Below are positions 11,156-22,725 of a stretch of 64,000 bases of DNA, in pieces. The notes under the pieces are model-generated. The model was not told the origin of the DNA. It searched no databases and worked only from the letters and a program-made list of their open reading frames with translations. Within the stretch, counting starts at the first letter, position 1. The number at the start of each line of letters is the position of its first letter. Source of the stretch: Zarea fungicola (taxonomy: Eukaryota > Ascomycota > Sordariomycetes > Hypocreales > Cordycipitaceae). The position numbers were made by a program, and so were the translations under genes. The stretch spans positions 62,001-126,000 of the forward strand of contig FWCC01000011.1 in NCBI GenBank assembly GCA_900169235.1, in the 5' to 3' direction.

Positions 11156-14100
11156 GACGGGCGGTGACGCTTTTGGTGTCGTCGGTTGTGTGTAATGCGC
11201 CTAGTGGCGGGAGGCCGGGGGCGAGAAGCGGGAGAAGGTAGAGAGCAAAAGGCTGGTTGTAAAGCGTTTGGAGAAGGAATTGAGTTTCGGGCGCACGTCT
11301 TTGGAAGGACGGAAGACAATAAACGAAGGCGGGATGCGTAGGTTAGATAGAGGAGGGAGAGACTGTAGAGAGTAGCCAGGTAGTGAGCGGGCGTTTGTAT
11401 GCAGGTAGGTTGGTCGGCGGTGGTGGAGAAGGAGATCGGTTCTGGGTTGTTGGGTCGCTTGCGTTCCGTGGCAGCTCGAGAAGATATGTAGCGGCGGTAA
11501 CCAACTTATTTGGTTACTCCAGTATACTGTAACTAGTATGTCTGTCTGCGTGTGAGGCGTGGTAGGTAAGCACCAATACAGACAAGGACGGGGCTTGCGG
11601 CTGGGTGGGCTAAAATGCAAATCAAGAGCAGCGATAGGCCATGGCGTATGTGCACAAGTAGCGTAGTCGATAGCGAAGGGAGCTGAAGGAGAAGGGTTTC
11701 CTTTGCGCAACAAGTAAATTCCAATGATGGGAGAGGGAGAAGAGTGAACGAACGGGTAAGTCAGGGCGAGTTACGGGAGGAGAGGGAGAGAGAGGGAGAG
11801 TTTCGACGAGGCGGACATGGGATTAAACATGGGGCAGAGTAAATCCCAGCAACTACCTCGCAAGTTAGTACTAAGGCAAGGAAGGTAGTTTTGGCAGACT
11901 GTCAACCTGTTTTTAGCGGGAAATGGTGGGTAACGCCTAGTAACTTACTAGCAAGTTAGTTGATGGTTTCGGCGGCACCAGCTGTGCAGGCGCAAAAAAG
12001 GAGCCCGCAAATGGGAAAGGACGGGAAAGGATGGGTTCCCATTTGGCCCGCGGAGGTACGTGCTGTATTACTGTCAATGTCATTTTATTTTATCTTATTG
12101 TATCTTATTTTTATCTTTTTTTTTTATCTTTTTTTTTTTTTGACAGCGCGCGCACTTTTCATGTGTCAATTGGGGGGCCGCTAGACTTGTTACAGGTAGT
12201 AGTACCGCCCCTTCGACCCCCTCATGCTGCCCCAAGTGCCCCAAGTGCTCCAAATGCCCCTCCAAGAGCTGTTCATGTACCTCCAGTGGGTGGTAGGGAG
12301 CTCCGGCCTACCAGGCTACCAGTGACCAGCAAGACAGTCGCCTGTAGCTGATGGAAGCTTACTGGCACAGCCCCAGTAAGCCATCAGCAACGCCTGCTGT
12401 ACGGGCCAAGACGTGCTAAAAAAAGGCCTTCCGCCGCAACAGCACTGGGGGATGCGCGGACAACAGTGGAAAACGAGCGGGCCTCTCCCCAGTCAACGAG
12501 CGGGAAACCGTAAACTATTGGAATTCTTTCGGAAACCCGGATCGGGGATTTTATTCCTCTACTTTATTTATGGGAATTATATTTTTCAACGGAGCAACAT
12601 TGCACCATCCCAAGGAGCTGGCGGCAGATGGTCCTCGTTTTCGCCAAAACCCACCGGCATACACAGACGGTCAAGACCCAAACTCCGCGTGTGTCAACTA
12701 CATTGGTGGGCTTTTTACTTTTTTTTTTTCCCATCTTTTGTCAACGACTTTGCTTTCTGTGTTTACTACGGAGTAAATTGCGACTCAATTGCGCCAAACT
12801 CCGGAAACCATCCAGGGGCTGGGTTGCCATCCTTTTGAAACCCGCCTTGGACTGGGCGTTGTCGCGAGATTTGTTTTTTTTTTTCTTCCCATGTCCGTGG
12901 CTAAAATGATTCATCTGTGGAATAGTATGACAAAATAGGCAGAATAATGTAAAACTGTCAATCGCATAACATTGTCTTTGTAGCAGGATACAATTCGGCG
13001 TGTCGATGCGATGTCACTCTTCCACCTTGTAACTTATCAACTATCCAATCCCTTTTTTTGTAATCTATATGTACTGTAATGCATACCGGTACACATCGTG
13101 CAGCCTCAAGCCGCTACGTTAGTTAAAACAAAAAGGGTGTGCGCGCGGAGCTTGTCCGCCCCCTCCCGCTCCCCTATCAAGTATCAACCTTGTGAGGCTC
13201 ACACTGGCAGTCGACGAGGTAGGCCCATTGTGCATCGCACTCCTCAATCCGGTACTTGATTGTAGTTGACCGACTCATCTACACACTCGATGGGAATTTC
13301 CTGCCAATTCCAGCTAGTTGCTAACCAAGGTTTCCCTCTTTTTTTCATCATCTGTTGCACAAACTCCGATCCAGTTGTGCCTTGGACAAAAAGACTGAGA
13401 CAACTCCCGTAGTTGGCCGTCCTCCGCACCCCCTCCCACCTTTCCCCTCCATCCAATTTCGGTCGATCGCTGTGACTGCATGCACAAACGGCGCCACATC
13501 ACATAGCTGCACCCATCCTTGCTTGTATTGAGTGCAGCTTTTTCTTTTGATCAAGTCGGTCCATTACGTTTTTGTAGATTTTGTTTCTAATTTTTTTTAC
13601 TGCAACAAAGGTAATCAAGGTCAAAAGGCTTACAGCAAACTGGCGACCAAGTACCTACAGTACATCACTATAGTTCAATAGTGCGCCATGGCTTGGCACA
13701 TGACTCCGGTCAGTGCCTTTGACCATTCAACTAGTTATTTATATCAACTTTGCCAAGGTCTCCCCTTTTTTTCTACCCAATATTCACAGTTATTTGCGGC
13801 ATTACCAAGCATGATGTAAGGGGTTTTCTGCAGGGAACCAGATAGACAACAAACTGTACTTGGTACTCTGTAAAATGGTAACATGGGCTGATGTCTGGCA
13901 AGCGATAGCCGGGCCAAACCGCCAATACGAGTACGACTAGGTAAACAGTCTGACCCCCACTATTTTCTGCACAGCACTGTATCTCGCGGACGCTTCCGCC
14001 ACATCCGCCACCAAAGCTGCAGCCTCTGCGACACACACGCAGCCTTTTCGACTTGCTCCGACTCCGTATTATCAGTATCGTCGTTGCATACACAAGAGGG

Positions 14101-15742
14101 GTCGCGCTGGCCAAAAAAAATATCCTGCCCTTCCAACTGGCCAGCCCGCCCCCAAACATCCCAAGCCAAAGTGGCGATTTTATCTGCTCGCCTAAATGCC
14201 TCCATGTCTTGCTTGCCGGCGGGCAAGTTAAAAAAAAGGGACCCATAGCCACCAGCCGTCCCCAGCTTGCCCGTTTTTCTAATCTAATCCCCACCCCAAA
14301 ACACAAAAAAAGGTATTTGGAATAAGCAAGTCATTCAGTATGCCTTTGTTGCATGTCTTGTCTCCTTTCCCTTACACTGAATTTATCTACATTTTTTTTA
14401 TAATTTTTTTCTCGCTCCGTCTTGTTGATACAATCACGTATTTTGAGAGGATCCACAATCCAAAAATGATTCCACATCATCAGGGCACTAGTCTGCGCAA
14501 TCTGCCAAGAGGCTGAGAAATTTGGCCCTACACGGGCGTTTCACTGCAGGGGGGCGTGTATCATTGTGTGCTGGTGTGCCGTAGTCGCTGTGTTGGTGTG
14601 GTCTGCACACCCACTTATGAGATGGACCCTCAAACGGACACTATTTACCCAGTAGCTGTGTCCATGTCCGTACCTACTTGTCGATTACTACCGACTGAGA
14701 AACGTACCAAGGAAAACATGGCTGTGCAAAACACCATTCTTTTCATCAGTGTCACATCCTCTTTCCAATTTTCAATGATGAAAATTGTCAAACAAAACGT
14801 GGCTTCCATTTCCCCAACACCGATGAAACGTACCCGCGGCACCATAAATCACACAATGGTGGTGCCTTTTGGTTTATGCCTTTGGTTCGAATCTCAGTTC
14901 TCAATAGACTATGCTAGATGCATCTTGATTTGATGCAAGAGGTTTCATTGTCATGCCAATAATGTCAAGATGCTTCCCACGCACATTTATTTGCCGCATG
15001 TGCAGTCATGTAATCGAAAATGGCAACATACTACACTCTACACCATGTCAATGAGTCCCTACCCTGTACAAACCCAAGAACCTACAGTAGGAAGGAAGCG
15101 TGCGACTTGATCCAATATCCATTCGCAGCAACAAGGAACCAGGCAAGCCGACTCAAGTATATCTCTTCCATTAAAAATAGCACGGATATGCGACGTGATC
15201 CGGGTACCCATTAGCAGCAGCAAAAAAACTAGGCAAGTCAGTTTAGGCATCTCCTCCATCAAGCAGCAACGAAATGTATTACGGAGACAAACGTCGGTGA
15301 CAATCAGTTGAGACACACAATTATCAAGGCCATGAAATGATTTCTGCTTTTTGACTATGTAGATAGCGTTCTTCGCCTTAGTTACATACACCCGCACCTT
15401 CAATGTTAAAAAAAAAAATGTACAATAGATCAAAAGTGGCATACGATAATAGATATTGAACCCAAATATCGTTGCTAAACCCCCGTCACGAAAACGCCTC
15501 AAAATAAAGAAGAGAAAAAAAAAGGTGGATTACAAGGCCATTCCTAGGCAATTGGTATCCAAAACTGTTTCCCTGTCGGGGTAAAGAAAAGTAGCCATTA
15601 CATGCTGCCACAGAAAAAAAACAAATATGGATAAGATAAAACCATATATTGGTTCAAGATGCCAGAAGTGAAGAAAGAAAAAGGAATAAGAGATGCTAGT
15701 GGTATATGTGCCCGTCTTTTTGTTGTTGCTCGAAATCAATCA
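11156..15742. other. Gene-poor intergenic region, 4.6 kb
   Basis: Begins with the probable promoter and leader of the Zn2Cys6 gene and runs to the 3' end of the next gene. It contains homopolymer T tracts (12100-12145, 12718-12730, 12870-12885), a perfect inverted repeat TAACTT-ACTAGC-AAGTTA at 11941-11958, and a short tandem CCCCAAGTG motif near 12230. Open frames are short, unconserved to my eye and mostly overlap T-rich tracts. No tRNA, 5S or transposon signature was recognised; a non-coding transcript cannot be excluded. Confidence 0.5.
11941..11958. repeat. Short perfect inverted repeat
   Basis: Arms TAACTT (11941-11946) and AAGTTA (11953-11958) flank ACTAGC. The related string GCAAGTTAGT occurs again about 80 bp upstream. 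It lies about 790 bp before the start of the Zn2Cys6 gene. It could be a protein-binding palindrome or chance; no function is shown. Confidence 0.3.
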
Positions 15743-17395
15743 TCACATGCTCTCCTGGAAGCGTGAGCCTCGCGCACTGCTGTTTGAACCAGGCCGTCCA
15801 GAAGGTGAATCATGACGCGGCAGAGGTGGTGATGTTGCAGGGTCGGCAAACGGGTTGTCTTCCGTGACGGGCGTGCGCGCAGGCCCGGATCGCATAATCG
15901 GCATTCCGCTGATCGGGCGCATCGGTGCGCCTAGCGTAAATTGCTGATCGCCAGGATGAAATGGTTCAGAGGACTGGGAAAATCGGCTCATGGTGCTTTC
16001 GCGCGGATCCGAATACCCGTCACCTCCCGTGTAGAGAACCGACGGCAGTTTACGTCCAGATACACGGTAGAAACCTCGTTCGCCAGCTGGTGGCGGCCCA
16101 GCCGATACGCCAGCTCCGGCTGCTCTCGACTGTCGCTTGCTGGTAAGGGCAGCAAAGGCAGCGCTAACAGATGCGGCGGCGCCGTCTCTCTCAGCCATTG
16201 GGTTCGTGGCGTCGCCCCCCGGCGCGGGCAAAGATCTGCTCCCTGAGCCGCCGGCTAGTGGGCTGTTGGTCCTCTTCCTCTTGTAGCGCAAAACAAGCAT
16301 GACGAGAAGGGCAAGGAAGGCAACGCCGGCGACGCTGCCAACAACACTACCGACGATTTGCTTTTGTTGAGGTGTCAACGGAGCGACGCCACCAGAAGCG
16401 GGCGCGGCTGGCGTGGTTTCGGCGCTGCCCAGTACGGTAGGAACCGCGGGAGGAGCATTGTAGGTCGGGGTGGCGAAGAGTGTATATGACAACGAGGAGG
16501 TAGATGGCGATGCTTCATCCGAGGTCGAGGTCAAGGTCGAGGATGAGTGGATTCGAAGGTTGGACAAGGTTGCAGAAATGTTGGATGGCGGGCTAAATGC
16601 ATTCACGGTCAATGTCGAGTTGGAGGCGCTGCCGGCCGCCGTCATGTTCCCCCATGCGGTCCCATTGCTGGCATCAGACAAGGTAGGAAAGCCGGCCGAG
16701 GCAGAAATGGGCGCGGCAGAGCTTGGTTTTGACGATGTCGAGGTGGTTGTGAGTGTAGACGTTGTCGTAGAAGTGGATGACGACGACGGCTGGATGCCCA
16801 GGTCGGAAAGCAACTGGCCTGGGTCGGGAAGCAGGCTGCCTGGGTCGGGAATCAAGCTGCTTGGATCCAGAGCAATGGTGGGCGCCGGCTCCGACTGTGA
16901 AATCGTCTCGCCGCTAGCGGGGTCGAGGACGACGGTATTGGGCTGCGCATATTGAGTTTGGGTCGAGATTGGCGAGCCGGAAATATCGACGACTTGGATA
17001 ACGGAGATGGTCTGGACAATCTGGGTGATGTAGGGGGCGGAATCATCAGCGCGGACAGCGAGGGCGGCGTCCACGGCGGCGGCTTGAGCACGAGGGTCCA
17101 GCGATGTCGCGTCGCTGGATGCTCGCTCGTCGAGATGAGAGTCTGAGAGGATGGAATCAGGCCCAGGCGCTGATGAGGATGCAGATGCAGAGGCAGGATC
17201 GGCGTTGTCGTTGCTATTGTCGGAGAGGTGATGGTTTTGGACGTGGTCATGTGTATAAGCGTGATGTGTGTGGCGATGGGCCCTGAGATGGGCGGCAGAA
17301 CGAGCGTGGGGATCCGAAGTAGATGATGAAGGCAAAAGAATGTCGGGAGAGTCACCAGCCTGAAGGAGTGAAGACCGGTGACGGTGGTTAGTCAT
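15743..17395 (-). CDS. Ser/Thr-rich single-pass membrane protein, Mid2/Wsc sensor-like architecture
   Basis: A 550-residue intronless protein of unknown function. The N-terminal part is His-, Ser- and Asp-rich; a compact block APYITQIVQTISVIQVVDIS follows, and then a long Ser/Thr/Pro-rich stretch (TSTTTSTLTTTSTSS) of the kind that becomes heavily O-mannosylated. One membrane helix, VGSVVGSVAGVAFLALLVML, lies near residues 340-362 and is followed at once by the stop-transfer signal RYKRKR. The cytoplasmic tail has a patterned end (FYRVSGRKLPSVLYTGGDGY, MSRFSQSSEPFHPG, PVTEDNPFADP) that I remember as conserved in Sordariomycete orthologues. The layout resembles cell-wall stress sensors, but that role is inference. 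Oddly, no signal peptide is visible: the frame upstream of ATG 17395 runs to a stop without another Met, so either a 5' exon is missing from this model or the protein inserts as a signal-anchor. Confidence 0.75.
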   Translation of the reverse strand: MTNHRHRSSLLQAGDSPDILLPSSSTSDPHARSAAHLRAHRHTHHAYTHDHVQNHHLSDNSNDNADPASASASSSAPGPDSILSDSHLDERASSDATSLDPRAQAAAVDAALAVRADDSAPYITQIVQTISVIQVVDISGSPISTQTQYAQPNTVVLDPASGETISQSEPAPTIALDPSSLIPDPGSLLPDPGQLLSDLGIQPSSSSTSTTTSTLTTTSTSSKPSSAAPISASAGFPTLSDASNGTAWGNMTAAGSASNSTLTVNAFSPPSNISATLSNLRIHSSSTLTSTSDEASPSTSSLSYTLFATPTYNAPPAVPTVLGSAETTPAAPASGGVAPLTPQQKQIVGSVVGSVAGVAFLALLVMLVLRYKRKRTNSPLAGGSGSRSLPAPGGDATNPMAERDGAAASVSAAFAALTSKRQSRAAGAGVSAGPPPAGERGFYRVSGRKLPSVLYTGGDGYSDPRESTMSRFSQSSEPFHPGDQQFTLGAPMRPISGMPIMRSGPARTPVTEDNPFADPATSPPLPRHDSPSGRPGSNSSARGSRFQESM

Positions 17396-20064
17396 GATGG
17401 CGACAGCAGCCGTGGGTGGTGCTGGCGGGCTGGCAAGCTGGGTTTGTCGTTCGTATTCGATGCTGCGGGGGCTCTTGGCTGACGACGTAATGTTGTTTCT
17501 ATTTTTCGACCAGCGCTGCCAGGGGCATCATGATGGAAACCGGGCGCAGTCTAGAAGTCGACGTTGGCTCTAGAGCTAGCCACGCGGCTTTTCTTGGTTC
17601 GATAAGAAATAAAAAGTGTATTGCCTTTCCGTATAGCAATCAATGGCTTTTGCGAGTCGTCGAGTCGTGCTTGGTCGGCGACGTGTATTTTTTCCTTTTT
17701 TGTTCCTTGTGCTTGCTTGCTGGCTTTGCGCGCTGCTAGAGGCGGTGGCACTAGTCGAAAAGCGATCGCCCTGTTACGCTGAGGGAGAAAAAAAAAACGA
17801 TTGTACTGAGAAAATTCAAGAAAAATAAAGGAGTGACTAGATGAATTGCGCACAACGACACTTGGTAATACCTAGCAGTGAACCAAGAACGTCAATGGCA
17901 TAAACATGACGAGCGAACCGGGACAACAAACTGGTCGATTGGAGGCTGAAGAGAGGAAGGAAAAAAGGAACGAGGTCAAGGGGCTGAGAGGACTTGAGAG
18001 AAATGAGCTGAGCCAGTTTACTCAGTACCTTGGTGGTAGTGGCATTTGGTGAGTGACATTTAGTGGCATTTAGTGAGTGGTGGGCGGTTGGTAGTGGCTG
18101 CAGCGTTGGCTCACAGCGGCCGCTAGCGCAATATGCATGGCAGGAACTGGAGTGCCAAAAAGCCTGCAAAAGAGGCCGTGGGCCACTCGGCGCCCTTTTC
18201 TTTCTTCAGTTCCTACCTGCCTAGACTGGCATTTGGCTTGGTTCTGGGTCTGCAGTTGGCCAGCTTGCCAGCCTCGCGTGTGTTTTGGTGTCTGTTGTGC
18301 ATATTCATTTTCTCTCTCATTTCCCTGGGCTCCATCTTTCAACGCATCCTATTAATTGGGGACATGCTGCAGCCAATGGCGAGCTGCTGCGGAAGCTGAT
18401 GCTAGGCCCAACATGGTATAGCCCGAGTGCCAAGCGATAAATACGGGACACCCGTCCGGGCCTAGAGCAAGTTGGGGCACGCTGGGGCACGCTGGGGGCA
18501 CAAGCTGGCCGGGCCACTACTACTACCTTATTAGGTACCAATAACAGACACACTCTCCTCTGAGTGAGTCTGTGAGTCTGCGAGTCTGTCAGTGAGGCAT
18601 GACTAGCGGCCTTGTGGTAGAGAACGTAATGGTAGGTGGCATCGCCATGGTTCCTGCCCGTATTCATTCATGGCTTCTGCCTACTAGGTAATCACCACCA
18701 TGTACCACTACTGTAGCTGAATTTCCAATGCATAAACTCTACCAATAGCGTCTCTGCGTAAAATTAGCGGCTGGCAGACAAGTTGCAACCACTACCAGGA
18801 GACTGGAGTAGACAAACAAACACATGCTCGCTCATTCTGGCCTGACTCTAATTCTGGAACAGGGCACCCATGCATGCTTTGTAGATGGCAATTAAAATAT
18901 GCGCCACTCACATTCCGCACAGAATTGCTGCTCAATTATAATAATGCACCTTGATATACCAGCATTACTCCGTACATGTTATGGAAATGGTCAAGAAGGG
19001 CCTTCCTTTGCTTCATTGGAGTCCGCCACTTCGGCCCGTCAGTCATTTGCTGGCACTTGCCCAGGTGCCCAAGCATTAGATGCATTCCTCATCATGCCAT
19101 TGTACACAGTAGTACTTGACGGCTCGGCGCAGCCCGTGATTGATACCCTGGCCAGCCTTGGCGGCGATCCTTCTACAAACAAGTCGCTTTCAGGAGCCCT
19201 GACCTGCTCAACCGACCTCATCAATCGCCCTGTGCATGCACTCGGTACTGAGTGAGATTAATAAATCTCGGCTTGGCGCGTATGCTTGTGTCGACTGGCA
19301 TGGAACACACCCACCAGCCCACAACAGCAGACCAAGTAACTACCAGTACTGCTGCTGTCTCCGTGATCCACTGTCGGTCCTTTGATATTGTACCCATGAG
19401 CCTCCTGTGCTTGTCTCGCATCCGTTTCTTGAAGCGTCATCGACTTGGCGTAGCGTATCGAGCCCAGGTTGTATGAATGACCGAATTACTTATTTGGATA
19501 CTGCATTTGCATTTGCACTTGCATCGTGACACAATATTTGTTTGTTCACGCAAAAGGTACGTACCGCCAAACATGCAAACAGGTTTGCCACCAGCTGCCA
19601 GCGTCTTCCAATTGTTAGCTGGTACCTGTTCCACCACCACTGCTTTGCCTAGGTTCCATGTCCACGTCATCTCCTTGCATTGAAACATGCTCTAACCCAT
19701 CCCGACACATCATCTCCAACTTTCCAAGCACACAACCTCTACCTTCGATTTGCCTGTTCCCTGCTCATTCGTCCAGCTTGTCTGGCCATTTCTATTTTTT
19801 CTCAAACGTCTAGAACCTAAATCTGCGTTCCCCAATCTGAGACACCGGACGCCAGAGCGGTACCGCTTTCTAGCGCCCTTCTATGCAAGCCACCAAACGT
19901 TCTCCTCCTTGGCTCCATGTCGTTTGCCCAACATCCAAGGCCCTAGAAAGCACTCACGTCGAAATCGACTCGGTAGAAGTGTCTACAATAATGACACGCC
20001 CAATGAAAGCTTAATAATTGTGTGCCGATAACCGTTCGGCCTCTCCCTTTTTACTCCCTGCAAA
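17396..20064. other. Intergenic, 2.7 kb, between divergent genes
   Basis: Promoter side of both neighbours. It contains short imperfect tandem motifs, for example GGGGCACGCT repeats near 18475-18500 and GAGTCTG repeats near 18560-18590. No convincing coding frame, tRNA or transposon was seen. The last 300 bp before 20065 are C/T-rich, as in many fungal leaders. Confidence 0.5.
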
Positions 20065-22222
20065 ATGACGACACCTCGTCTGCCTCCCCCTCTGCCGCCT
20101 CGCTCACAACCTCCTCAATCCGCCACCATCACTCCTTCAACGTTGCCGCCCCAACAAGATGATGACCACCTCACACCATCCGCCACCATTGGTATTGGCT
20201 ACTCGAGCAAGCTGCATGCGGCAGATCCTCGCACCTCCTCATCTCAATCCTTGCTGGCACCTGCGATAGAATCTGATACACGCCGCTCGCTGCTCATCAT
20301 ATATGTTCATGGCTTCTACGGCACGGCCCAGTCTTTCAAATCATTTCCTGCGCATATTCACTCTTTTCTGACACAGCTCCTGTCTGAAACACATGTCGTG
20401 CATTCCAAAATATATCCCCGCTATAAAACGTACAAAGCTATTCAAGTGGCAAGGGACAACTTTAGTGCCTGGCTCGAACCCCATGAGTCCCCAACCACAG
20501 ATGTCATCCTTGTTGGTCATTCCATGGGAGGCTTGCTTGCTGCCGAGGTTGTCTTGATGGTGAGAAATAAAACCTGTATACACAATAACCACCACGCAAA
20601 ACCTAATGCACCTTTTTAAACAGCCCAATCATGATCCTCACCTGCACCAGGCTTTCAAACACCGCATTCTCGGCACAATCTCCCTAGACTCACCTTTTCT
20701 TGGCTTACACCCCGGCATAGTCGTTTCAGGGTTGTCAAGTCTGTTCCAGCCCGCACCAAAGACGGACAAAGACAGCGTCGCATCTCCATCTCAGTCCTCC
20801 CTCGGTGCAGACCCTTCGGACCTGCAGTATCCGCTGTCCGCGACCCCTTCCAGCTCATCAATCGCATCCTCGCAACTGCCACGTCGCCGAACAGATCCCC
20901 TCTACGATGAGCCGTTTTTCAATGATGCACCGTTTCGTGAAAAGCCCTTTATTACAAGGCTATGGAATTTCGCCTCCAAGCACAAAACAGAAGGTATTTT
21001 CAATGCCATAGGCAATCACCTCTTTTCTCATCTTGAATTCGGTGGATGCATGGCCGACTATCCTGAGCTTTCCTCAAGATACAAACGCATAAGGGCTCTC
21101 GAGGATGTTGATGAAATCAAAGCTGTCTTGGATGGTCACCCGCCAGAAGCCCACAGCCGTGTTCGCTTTGTAAACTATTACACGCTGTCCCCTGGTCGTC
21201 CGAAGCCCCCTCCGCCGGCGCCAGCACCTGAGCTGGCGGCGGCAGATTCGTCTTTGTCAGCGTTGAGCTTGGACGAAGTGAATAGAGGCGATGAGAAACG
21301 TGGCGCGACCGAGGCTGGACAACTGCCAAAGCCAGACACCTTGTCGGCTACTGCCACTTCTGAGAAGCCACTGCAGGAAACCTCAAAGCTGGATGATGTG
21401 GACGCCGCCTCAGAGTATGACACGGCTGGTGAGGAGCCACCAAACTATGACGATCTGGAAGACGACGACCACTCTTCACAAGATCTCGGCCACATCTCCA
21501 TGCAAAATCTCGATCCAGAGCCAATAATGGAGGATGAGGAAGAAGCCACGACCACGACCCTCAGTGCCGCCGCCGCGCCAGATGACGCGACCACGATACA
21601 CAGCGCACAGGGAACACTCGCCGAAAGCATCCCCAGCGAGCTGGACCTCGTTCCCAGTCCGCCGGAGCCCGAGGCGCCCCCGGAAACCACAGACTTTTCT
21701 CAGTACACCGACAAGGACGCCCGCAAGCAGGCCGAAAAGGAAGCCAAGCGCCGGCAAAAGGCCTACCAGCAGGCCGTTAAGGACCGCAGCAAGGCCATCC
21801 GCGAGCGCGAGAAGCTCCTCGAGAAGCGCCGCAAGAAGGCAGACAAGGAAGCGCAACGCCTCGAAAAGGAGACGCTCAAGGAAATGCAGGCGCTGATGCG
21901 GGAGCGCGACAAGGCCGTTGAAGCGGCGACCAAAGCCGCCGCCGCCGAAGCTCAGGAAGGAGAGGAAGCTGCAGCGTCTGCGACGCCACAGCAAGCACAC
22001 AAGAAGAAGCTCAGGAAATTCTGCTCTCTGCCTAGTAAAGTCGACGGCGCGGTGGACCCGACCTGGATCGACGTGTACATGGAGGACGTGGACGAGGTGG
22101 GCGCGCATTGTGGCCTGTTTGAGCCCGGCGCGCATTACGACAGGCTGGTTGGCGACATGGGAAGCCGAGTTGTGGCGTGGGTGAATGAGGACATGTCTAC
22201 GAGGGCTGCGTTGGCAATGTAA
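20065..22222 (+). CDS. Serine hydrolase (DUF676-like alpha/beta hydrolase) with coiled-coil C-terminal region
   Basis: Predicted lipase/esterase-type hydrolase of 697 residues; exons 20065-20559 and 20624-22222 (64-bp intron). After a Pro-rich, probably disordered start come the oxyanion-side segment LLIIYVHGFYGTAQSF (about residues 75-90) and the nucleophile elbow VGHSMGGLLAAEV with Ser153. The intron falls just behind it, and exon 2 resumes with RILGTISLDSPFLGLHPG, typical of the family. Residues 170-520 include long acidic and Ser/Pro-rich insertions. Residues 525-610 are a Lys/Arg/Glu-rich coiled coil (KQAEKEAKRRQKAYQQAVKD). The end, RKFCSLPSK...DPTWIDVYMEDVDEVGAHCGLF, is compact again and offers His near residue 659 as the likely third member of the triad. 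Substrate and location are unknown; no signal peptide is seen. Confidence 0.85.
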
Positions 22223-22725
22223 ATGAGAATGGTTTTCTTTTCTTTTCTTTTCTTTTCTTTTCTTTTTCTCAGAAACAATTCATGATGACCGAAATGAAGC
22301 ATCCAAGACCGAGCGTGCTCCAAACGATGAGTGAGATGGCTGTTGTTTTCGATATTTCCGATGTTTGCGATGTTTCTATTGCTTCTTACCTAGGAAATAT
22401 CGCGACGTTTTATATTCATGTACATAGATTGTCAAGAATCAAGAAACACCAGTCAATCACTTTGCGTCCATAATGACACATCTAGCGAATTATAGCACCT
22501 AAAAGTCATACACTTATATGTTCATTTGTTCTATATACATATAAATCAAAAAGACTTTTTATGCAAAAACCTTGCCATGTCATAAAAACATGGAAGAAAA
22601 CTAAGGAAAAAAAAGAGAAATATAATCCTAAGTTTCCCATCATTGTATTTTCCCTCGCTCCTGCGCCCACAATGCTGTACTTTCCAAAAAAGAATCTCGC
22701 TTTGCACCCAAAAAACACAACCCAA
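22223..22725. other. Intergenic, 0.5 kb, between convergent genes
   Basis: Shared 3' flank of the hydrolase and HET genes. Apart from the TTTTC microsatellite just after the hydrolase stop, nothing is seen. Confidence 0.6.
22232..22267. repeat. TTTTC pentanucleotide microsatellite
   Basis: About six to seven consecutive TTTTC units begin some ten bases after the stop codon of the hydrolase gene. Likely polymorphic and probably within the 3' untranslated region. Confidence 0.85.
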
